The notes below the pieces were generated by a model. The model searched no databases. It saw only the letters and a list, made by a program, of their open reading frames with translations, and was not told the DNA's origin. Shown here one piece after another: positions 1 to 5,071 of a DNA stretch of 5,071 nt. The stretch lies in contig JAEDMA010000095.1 in NCBI GenBank assembly GCA_016295005.1, positions 1-5,071 on the forward strand. Direction: 5' to 3'. Both the position numbers and the translations under genes were made by a program. This stretch comes from Christensenellaceae bacterium (GTDB taxonomy: Bacteria; Bacillota; Clostridia; Christensenellales; Borkfalkiaceae). Each line of letters opens with the position of its first letter. Position 1 is the stretch's first letter.

Positions 1-2800
1 TTCTACCTAATCTGTCGAACGCGCCCGCGTAAATAAGGTTTTCTATCATTCGCTTATTTAAGCCGAAGGGCGAACAACGGTTAATAAAATCTTCGAAAGA
101 AGCAAACTTCCCGTTTTCTTCTCTCTCTTTAACGATTTCGCCTATGATTCCTACGCCGATATTTTTTATCGCGCCCAAGCCGTATCTTATCTGTTTGTTT
201 TTTACCGAGAACAACGCGTAAGATTCGTTGATGTCCGGCGGATTTACGGGGATTCCTTCCGTTTTCGCGTATGCGGTATATTGTTTCACGTCGGCTATGT
301 TGGTTATTCTGTTGTTCAAAAACGCCGTGATGAATTCAGGTTCGTAATAGGCTTTTAAGTACGCCGTCTGATAGGTTACCATACTGTACGCCGCGGCGTG
401 CGATTTATTGAACGCGTATTTCGCGAAGTCTTTCATTTCCGACCAGACTTTCTTCGCCACGTCTTCGGGTACGCCCCTTTTTATACAGCCGTCTATCGCT
501 TTACTAACCTTGCCGTGATCGTCGGTGGATTCGGGTTTGCCGTGCAGGAAAACGACTTCTTCTTTTGCCATTTCTTCCACTTTCTTTTTGCCCATCATTC
601 GGCGGACCATATCGGCCTGACCTAACGTATAGCCTGCCAGCGACTGAACGATTTTCATAACCTGTTCCTGATACACGATACAGCCGTAAGTTTGTTCGAG
701 TATAGGTTTTAACAAGGGGTGCGCGAACGACACTTTATCGGGGTTATGCTTGTTTTCTACAAATCTCGGTATCGAATCCATAGGTCCCGGTCGATAAAGC
801 GAAACCGCCGCGATTATGTCTTCCAAACAAGTCGGTTTTAAGTCTTTAAGAAACTTTTTAAACCCCGCGGATTCGAGTTGGAATATGGCGTCGGTATTGC
901 CGCTCGATATGAGTTCGTATACTTTCGGGTCGTCGTATCCGATTTTAGCAAAGTCTACTTCCTCGCCGTAGTTTTGTTTGACGTATTCTATACAGTTCTT
1001 GATATCGGACAGGTTTCTTAGCCCTAAAAAGTCCATTTTAAGGAATCCTAAATGCTCAAGTTCCACGCCCGTATACTGACTGGTTATATCCTCGTCGTTT
1101 CTCGAAAGGGGCATGTGCCTGTCTAAAATGTCGTGCCCTATTATTACGCCGCAGGCGTGCGTACTGCTCTGTCGCGGCGTGTCTTCGAGTCGCATTGCGA
1201 TGTCCGCAACCCTTTTTATGTTCGAGTCGTTATTATAAAGGTTTACTAATTCGTCTACCGCAAAATGCGCCGACGTTAAACCTTCTTTTTCTTCTTTCGC
1301 GTTGGGTTTATAGAATCCGAACACCTTTTGCAGAATGTTGGGGCGTTTTATTTCGACGTCTTTACCCATTTTGGTTTGCTTTACGGGTATGGATTTCGTT
1401 ATTTTGTCGCATTCGGCGTAAGGAACTCCTAACGCCCTTCCTACGTCTTTTATGGCGTTTTTCGCCGCCATCGTTCCGAAAGTAATTATTCGGCAAACCC
1501 TGTTTTCGCCGTATTTTTCGCGGACGTATTCTATTACTTCTTCGCGGCGGCAATCTTCGAAGTCTACGTCGAAGTCGGGCGCGGACACCCTTTCCGAGTT
1601 AAGAAATCTTTCGAAGTAAAGATCGTATTTCAACGGGTCGATGTCGGTGATTCCGATAAGGTACGCAACGAGCGACCCCGCGCCGCTTCCCCTGCCGGGT
1701 CCGACGGACACGCCCATATTACGCGCCGCGTTTATGTAATCCCAGACGATAAGATAGTATTCGATAAAGCCTTGCTTTTCGATGACGGACATCTCGCTCT
1801 CTATTCTTTCTCTTATCTCTTTTGTTTCCGCTCCGTATTTCTTCTTTATTCCTTCGTTAATGAGTTTGTTTATATAAGTTACCGGGTCTTCGCCCGTTTC
1901 CGGAATATATCTCGGGAACATATAATGCCCGTATACGAATTCGAAATTGCATTTTTCGGCGACTTCCAGCGTGTTCTTTAAGGCTTCTTCGTCGTCGGGG
2001 AAAAGACTCTTCATTTCGTCGTAACTTTTAAGATAATAATCGTCCGAATTAAAGCGCATTCTGTTTGGATCGTTATAATTGCTCTGCGTCTGAACGCACA
2101 GCAGCACGTCGTGCGGAAGCGCGTCGCTTTTATCGACGTAATGCACGTCGTTGGTGGCGACCAGTTTTATTCCGTACTTTTTGGAGTACGCCCTTAGATA
2201 CTGATTTACCTTTAATTCTTCCTTTAAACCGTGGTTCTGGATTTCGAGATAAAAATCTTCCCCGAACACCCCTTTAAACCACTGCACGAGTTCTTCGGCT
2301 TTTTCGTAGTTATCGTGTAATATCGCCTGCGGTATATCGCCCGCGATACACGCGGAAAGGCAGACTAAACCTTCGCTGTGTTCTTTCAGCGTTTTTAAGT
2401 CTATTCTCGGTTTATAATAATATCCGTCTCTGAACGCGATGGCGTTTAAAAGAGATATGTTTTTATACCCCTGTTCGTTTTTAACGAGAAGTATAAGGTG
2501 TCTGCGGTCGCGCTCGTCGCCGGGGGTTGCCGTTCTCGTTTTTACCGTAAGGTCGTCGCAAACGTAAAATTCCGTGCCGAATATAGGCTTTATCGTTTGT
2601 CTGCCTTCCTTTTTGGCTTGTTTATTATACGCGCAACAAGCGTCGTAAAAGGACACCGCGCCGTACATATTCCCGTGGTCGGTCATGGCGAGCGCGGGCA
2701 TTCCGAGCGCCCCAGCCTTTTTTATGGCTAAATCCATAGTCGCCAAACCGTCAAGCAAACTGTACTCCGTATGTAAATGCAAATGCACGAAATCAGACAT
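1..2800 (-). CDS. dnaE: DNA polymerase III subunit alpha, DnaE1-like; 3' end beyond window
   Basis: Replicative DNA polymerase of the C family, extending primers as part of the cytoplasmic replisome. The minus strand stays open for 933 codons from the ATG at 2800 to the left edge; family members run to roughly 1,150-1,200 residues, so the OB-fold and tail are missing. Domains in order: PHP (about 1-280) with HLHLHTEYSLLDG at 6-18, TDHG at 40-43 and NDVHY at 217-221; palm with VGPGRGSGAGS at 366-376, PDFDVDF at 408-414 (catalytic D411 and D413) and KMDFLGLR at 588-595 (third Asp D590); fingers with YRPGPMDS at 669-676, VYQEQVM at 709-715 and NKSHAAAYS at 798-806; start of the helix-hairpin-helix clamp-binding region near 871-890. 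The start is fixed by AAAGGA seven bases upstream and by the PHP motif beginning at once. It follows whiA by 18 bases. Clostridia usually also carry PolC, so DnaE may be the second replicase; this window cannot show that. Confidence 0.97.
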   Translation of the reverse strand, partial: MSDFVHLHLHTEYSLLDGLATMDLAIKKAGALGMPALAMTDHGNMYGAVSFYDACCAYNKQAKKEGRQTIKPIFGTEFYVCDDLTVKTRTATPGDERDRRHLILLVKNEQGYKNISLLNAIAFRDGYYYKPRIDLKTLKEHSEGLVCLSACIAGDIPQAILHDNYEKAEELVQWFKGVFGEDFYLEIQNHGLKEELKVNQYLRAYSKKYGIKLVATNDVHYVDKSDALPHDVLLCVQTQSNYNDPNRMRFNSDDYYLKSYDEMKSLFPDDEEALKNTLEVAEKCNFEFVYGHYMFPRYIPETGEDPVTYINKLINEGIKKKYGAETKEIRERIESEMSVIEKQGFIEYYLIVWDYINAARNMGVSVGPGRGSGAGSLVAYLIGITDIDPLKYDLYFERFLNSERVSAPDFDVDFEDCRREEVIEYVREKYGENRVCRIITFGTMAAKNAIKDVGRALGVPYAECDKITKSIPVKQTKMGKDVEIKRPNILQKVFGFYKPNAKEEKEGLTSAHFAVDELVNLYNNDSNIKRVADIAMRLEDTPRQSSTHACGVIIGHDILDRHMPLSRNDEDITSQYTGVELEHLGFLKMDFLGLRNLSDIKNCIEYVKQNYGEEVDFAKIGYDDPKVYELISSGNTDAIFQLESAGFKKFLKDLKPTCLEDIIAAVSLYRPGPMDSIPRFVENKHNPDKVSFAHPLLKPILEQTYGCIVYQEQVMKIVQSLAGYTLGQADMVRRMMGKKKVEEMAKEEVVFLHGKPESTDDHGKVSKAIDGCIKRGVPEDVAKKVWSEMKDFAKYAFNKSHAAAYSMVTYQTAYLKAYYEPEFITAFLNNRITNIADVKQYTAYAKTEGIPVNPPDINESYALFSVKNKQIRYGLGAIKNIGVGIIGEIVKEREENGKFASFEDFINRCSPFGLNKRMIENLIYAGAFDRLGR

Positions 2801-2818
2801 ATCTTTATCCTTTGTTTT
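2801..2818 (-). promoter_or_regulatory. whiA-dnaE spacer with the dnaE ribosome binding site
   Basis: These 18 bases are the only non-coding DNA in the window. Read on the minus strand they contain AAAGGA (2808-2813) followed by seven bases and the dnaE ATG. There is no room for a promoter or a hairpin terminator, so dnaE is expected to be read on the whiA transcript. Confidence 0.85.
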
Positions 2819-3760
2819 TTATAATTTACTCGCTATTTCTTCTATTTTGCGAAGTCTGTGATTAAGACAACTCTTGGTTATATCAAGCCTTTCCGCAAGG
2901 TCGCTTAAACTTTCGTCGGGATAAGTTTCCCTGGCGACGGCGGTTTCTTCGAGTTCTTTTTTAAGGCTGTTTATGCCCGCCGTGTTTCTTATCTTTTCTA
3001 TCGCTTTTATATGTTTCGCAGAAGCGCCGACTTGTTTATTGAGATTGCCCAAATCACAATTTTTTTGTCTGTTTGAAAAGTTAGCGACTTCTCTGTTTAT
3101 CATTAAATCGGTAAGTTTTAAAACGGAAACGGGCGCTTGCAGATACGCTACGAAATTTTTTATTTGTTCTCCGCTCTTTATATAAACGATATACGTTCCC
3201 TTTCTTTTCGCAACTTTGACGACTACCCCAGATAGCGAAAGTTTTTCCGCGGTGTCTTCCGCGGATTTTATATGAGAAAAAACCATTTCCGCGTGATAAC
3301 CTTTGGTATTTTTTTCGTCCGGTACGACGATGCTTCCCGACGAAACGAAAAGACCCTTTATAAACGAACGCAGACAACACTCTTTTTCGGTTACTTCGCC
3401 GTACATATCGAAATTTATTTCTATTCCGCCGTTATCTGACTTTTTAAGGACGCCTAGACCTTCAAGCACGTTCTCAGCGCCCTCGCCCGACACTCCGATT
3501 ATTACGTTATCACGTTTATTAAGCCTGTCCTCCGACACGGAAAATTCGCGCACTTCGTAGCCGTAAAGATTTTTTAAGTATCTCGATATGGTTTCGGCGG
3601 TTTCTTCGTCGCGGACGCGAAATTCCACCCCTATACTGTCGTTTTCCGAAAACAGCACGCCCGATCCCCTTATAAGACCTGCAAGAAACGCCCGTTTACA
3701 ACAGTTTTCTTTTATCGGTTTATTGAGTATTTCGTTTTTTACGCTTTCGGTAAAACTCAT
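2819..3760 (-). CDS. whiA: WhiA family DNA-binding regulator / cell division protein
   Basis: WhiA is a DNA-binding protein: a sporulation transcription factor in Streptomyces, and a protein affecting cell division and chromosome segregation in Bacillus. This copy has 313 residues, the normal length. The N-terminal part is a LAGLIDADG homing-endonuclease-like fold in two halves, one around RAFLAGLIRGSG (23-34) and one around RSFIKGLFVSSGS (131-143). The acidic residue ending a true nuclease motif is Ser/Gly here, in line with a DNA-binding fold that has lost catalysis. The C-terminal part carries the family marks NLNKQVGAS (239-247), YPDESLSDLAERL (280-292) and LNHRLRKIEEIA (299-310), the last two forming the helix-turn-helix. 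The ATG at 3760 overlaps the upstream stop as ATGA, with AAGGA six bases before it, so translation is probably coupled. The loop before LNHRLRKI looks shorter than the usual one that carries a PP pair. Identification is firm; the exact role in this organism is unknown. Confidence 0.96.
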   Translation of the reverse strand: MSFTESVKNEILNKPIKENCCKRAFLAGLIRGSGVLFSENDSIGVEFRVRDEETAETISRYLKNLYGYEVREFSVSEDRLNKRDNVIIGVSGEGAENVLEGLGVLKKSDNGGIEINFDMYGEVTEKECCLRSFIKGLFVSSGSIVVPDEKNTKGYHAEMVFSHIKSAEDTAEKLSLSGVVVKVAKRKGTYIVYIKSGEQIKNFVAYLQAPVSVLKLTDLMINREVANFSNRQKNCDLGNLNKQVGASAKHIKAIEKIRNTAGINSLKKELEETAVARETYPDESLSDLAERLDITKSCLNHRLRKIEEIASKL

Positions 3761-4536
3761 AACTTGTCCTTAAATTTCTTAAATCTGAACTCGGGCAGTC
3801 TGCCGTCCACGTTCATAATTCTGTCGGTGGGAAAATCCAGCCGTTTTATCATCTTTTCCACGAGAGATATTTCGCCCACCCTGTCGGGGGTATGAGCGTC
3901 CGACCCGATTACGAATTTTACGTCGGTTTTCAGCGCTTCGTACACTTCTTCGTCGCTCATATGAACCTTTTTGGCGTTAAGTTCGAGATAAGTTCCGTAG
4001 TCTGCCGCCGCTTTCGCGACTTCCTTTACGTCGGCGTAACACCCGAAGTTTAAGTGCGTTATGACGTCTACGGGATTGTTTTTTATAACGTTTATAAAAG
4101 TTTTTGTATTTCTTCTTTTTAAAGACTCGGAAACGTCCTTTTTATGCAGCGTTGCCGCGGCAAGATCGGGAATTCCGAGCGAAAAAAAAGAACCGAATTT
4201 ATACATTATCAATTTATGAAGCCCTGCCATAAACACGTCGAAATCGTCGTAATACTTTTCTTTTAAATCGGTCGAACCGTCCGTTCCGGTTATGTTCGAT
4301 TCTATACCGAGCAATACCTTTATTTTACCGTCCGATACACCGTTTAATCTGTCGATTTCCTTTCTCATTTTCGGGACTTTTCTTTTTGATATTCCGAAAA
4401 ACGGATGAGAAAAACCGTGGTCGGATATAGCAATCTCTTTTAGTCCTTTTTCTATCGCCGCGTTTACGTTTTCTTCTATCGTGCCTTTACCGTGGCTGAA
4501 AACGGTATGCGTATGATAATCGGAAGTAAGTATCAT
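3757..4536 (-). CDS. PHP-domain metal-dependent phosphohydrolase, YcdX-like
   Basis: A 259-residue free-standing PHP-domain protein, predicted to be a cytoplasmic metal-dependent phosphoesterase. The sequence keeps all nine positions expected for the trinuclear metal site of YcdX-type PHP proteins: H8 and H10 in DYHTHT, H15 in SHGKG, H40 in ISDHG, E79 in GIES, H107 in GLHK, H161 in THLNFG, and D213 and H215 in GSDAH. The opening DYHTHT and TIEENVNAAIEKGLKEIAIS stretch resembles YcdX more than HisK histidinol phosphatase, whose first motif differs, but histidinol phosphatase activity cannot be excluded. The substrate is unknown. The start codon overlaps the murB stop (TAATG) and is preceded by AGGAG at seven bases; the stop overlaps the whiA start. 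This places it inside a tightly coupled murB-whiA unit, where other Bacillota often have rapZ and yvcK. No signal peptide or membrane segment is evident. Confidence 0.9.
   Translation of the reverse strand: MILTSDYHTHTVFSHGKGTIEENVNAAIEKGLKEIAISDHGFSHPFFGISKRKVPKMRKEIDRLNGVSDGKIKVLLGIESNITGTDGSTDLKEKYYDDFDVFMAGLHKLIMYKFGSFFSLGIPDLAAATLHKKDVSESLKRRNTKTFINVIKNNPVDVITHLNFGCYADVKEVAKAAADYGTYLELNAKKVHMSDEEVYEALKTDVKFVIGSDAHTPDRVGEISLVEKMIKRLDFPTDRIMNVDGRLPEFRFKKFKDKL
3767..3771 (-). promoter_or_regulatory. whiA ribosome binding site inside the PHP gene
   Basis: AAGGA on the minus strand lies six bases before the whiA ATG and within the last codons of the upstream PHP gene. With the ATGA stop-start overlap at 3757-3760 it supports this start and suggests translational coupling. 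Confidence 0.8.
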
Positions 4537-5071
4537 TAAAATTCTCCTAAATATCTGACTTCTTCTTTCAAGTCTACCCCGAACAGTTCTTTTACTCTCT
4601 TTTTTGCAAGTTTTATAAGATAAACGACGTCGCGCGCCGTTGCCGAGCCGTCGTTTATTATAAAATTCGCGTGCTTTACAGATATTTGCGCTCCGCCGAA
4701 TTTTTCGCCTTTAAGACCCGCTTCTTCTATAAGCCTGCCGGCAAAATCGCCGTCGGGATTTTTGAAAACCGAACCGCACGTTCTGCCTTTCGGTTGCTTT
4801 TCCGCTCTCTTTTTTAAGATTTCAGTTTTCGATTCGCTCTTTTTATCGGAAAGCTCGAAAGTGACTGCGTACACGGTTTCTTTCCCCGTGATAAACCTGC
4901 TTTTTCTGTATCCGAAGCGGCAATCTTCTTTATCGTATTTATTTATCTTTCCGTCCGCAAGCGTTTCGACGGACAAGATAAAATCGCCTATCCTTTTACC
5001 GAAAGCGCCGGCGTTCATCGTAACCGCGCCGCCTACCGACGACGGTATGCCGCTAAAACTATCAAGCCCGT
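4536..5071 (-). CDS. murB: UDP-N-acetylenolpyruvoylglucosamine reductase MurB; 5' end beyond window
   Basis: FAD-dependent enzyme that uses NADPH to reduce UDP-GlcNAc-enolpyruvate to UDP-MurNAc, the second committed step of cytoplasmic peptidoglycan precursor synthesis. The frame is open to the right edge, giving 177 residues plus two bases of a further codon; with a usual length near 300, about 120 N-terminal residues (most of the FAD-binding region) are outside. An internal ATG at 5018 is not the start, because the family motif GIPSSVGGAVTMNAGAFG runs across it. Other visible marks, numbered from that internal Met, are FGYRKSRF (35-42), CGSVFKNP (81-88) with the likely proton-donor Ser83, GGAQISVKHANFIIN (108-122), and the terminal EEVRYLGE (152-159), whose E153 matches the conserved catalytic Glu of the LxPEV motif. 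The Pro usually before that Glu is Glu here. The short spacing of motifs fits type II MurB of Gram-positives. It is the most upstream gene seen. Confidence 0.96.
   Translation of the reverse strand, partial: GLDSFSGIPSSVGGAVTMNAGAFGKRIGDFILSVETLADGKINKYDKEDCRFGYRKSRFITGKETVYAVTFELSDKKSESKTEILKKRAEKQPKGRTCGSVFKNPDGDFAGRLIEEAGLKGEKFGGAQISVKHANFIINDGSATARDVVYLIKLAKKRVKELFGVDLKEEVRYLGEF
4544..4548 (-). promoter_or_regulatory. PHP gene ribosome binding site inside murB
   Basis: AGGAG on the minus strand lies seven bases before the ATG at 4536 and within the last codons of murB. The start shares one base with the murB TAA stop (TAATG), an arrangement typical of termination-reinitiation. It supports the chosen start of the PHP protein. 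Confidence 0.82.

Noticed and set aside
1..2800. Possible intein or insertion in dnaE
   Set aside because: DnaE is a known intein host, but the frame is continuous, motif spacing from PHP through fingers is normal, and no splicing-type sequence is seen in the 933 codons present.
3081..3380. Minus-strand 99-codon open frame inside whiA, and a similar 63-codon frame at 1362-1553 inside dnaE
   Set aside because: Both are out-of-frame shadows of well-identified genes, rich in Arg and Lys as expected from frame shift of this codon use, with no family resemblance.
3085..3720. LAGLIDADG-like motif in WhiA suggesting a homing endonuclease or mobile element
   Set aside because: The LAGLI-type fold is a normal part of WhiA, the catalytic acidic residue is missing, the protein has standard WhiA length and its own C-terminal helix-turn-helix, and there is no host gene interruption.
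398..3773. Plus-strand open frames of 61-96 codons, for example at 398-625, 1195-1485, 1772-1981, 2498-2731 and 3303-3560
   Set aside because: They lie opposite strongly conserved dnaE and whiA coding sequence, have low-complexity Phe/Leu/Arg/Ser-rich translations, no recognisable motif, and are explained by the reverse complement of the real reading frames.
4182..4189. Run of eight A (T on the coding strand) in the PHP gene as a phase-variation or slippage site
   Set aside because: It encodes part of an in-frame Ser-Phe-Phe-Ser segment, the frame is intact on both sides through all metal-binding motifs, and a single run of eight is not unusual at this base composition.
1..5071. CRISPR arrays, tRNA or rRNA genes, insertion sequences, riboswitches and hairpin terminators
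   Set aside because: Nothing of the kind was seen by eye; coding sequence fills all but 18 bases. Recurrent TTCGAA and TCG-rich words reflect favoured codons rather than a repeat element.

Overview
The window is a gap-free piece of a housekeeping operon from a Gram-positive bacterium of the Bacillota, most likely an uncultured member of the Clostridia. The evidence is the gene set and order (murB, a PHP-family phosphohydrolase gene, whiA, dnaE, all in one direction), a WhiA protein of Bacillota type, strong purine-rich ribosome binding sites, and a DnaE whose sequence reads like clostridial DnaE. Codon use mixes A/T-ending codons (TTA, AAA, ATA, GAA) with a marked taste for NCG codons (GCG, TCG, ACG, CCG). 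I cannot name a genus from this.

All four genes lie on the minus strand, so the operon reads from right to left. The 3' part of murB comes first (5071 to 4536, cut by the right edge). A PHP-domain metal-dependent phosphohydrolase follows (4536 to 3757, start codon overlapping the murB stop by one base as TAATG). Next is whiA (3760 to 2819, overlapping the previous gene by four bases as ATGA). Last is dnaE (2800 to 1, cut by the left edge after 933 codons), 18 bases after whiA. Those 18 bases are the only non-coding DNA in the window, and they hold the dnaE ribosome binding site. No promoter, terminator, RNA gene, repeat, mobile element or CRISPR array is visible. The operon promoter must lie beyond the right edge and its terminator beyond the left edge.

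The genes tie envelope synthesis (MurB), cell-cycle or division control (WhiA) and DNA replication (DnaE) into one transcript, as is common in Clostridia. Two points deserve a second look. First, a PHP phosphohydrolase sits directly upstream of whiA, where many Bacillota carry rapZ and yvcK. Second, both PHP active sites in the operon, the free-standing one and the one at the N-terminus of DnaE, keep a full apparent set of nine metal ligands. I see no clearly new biological system here; this is mostly an ordinary core-genome region.
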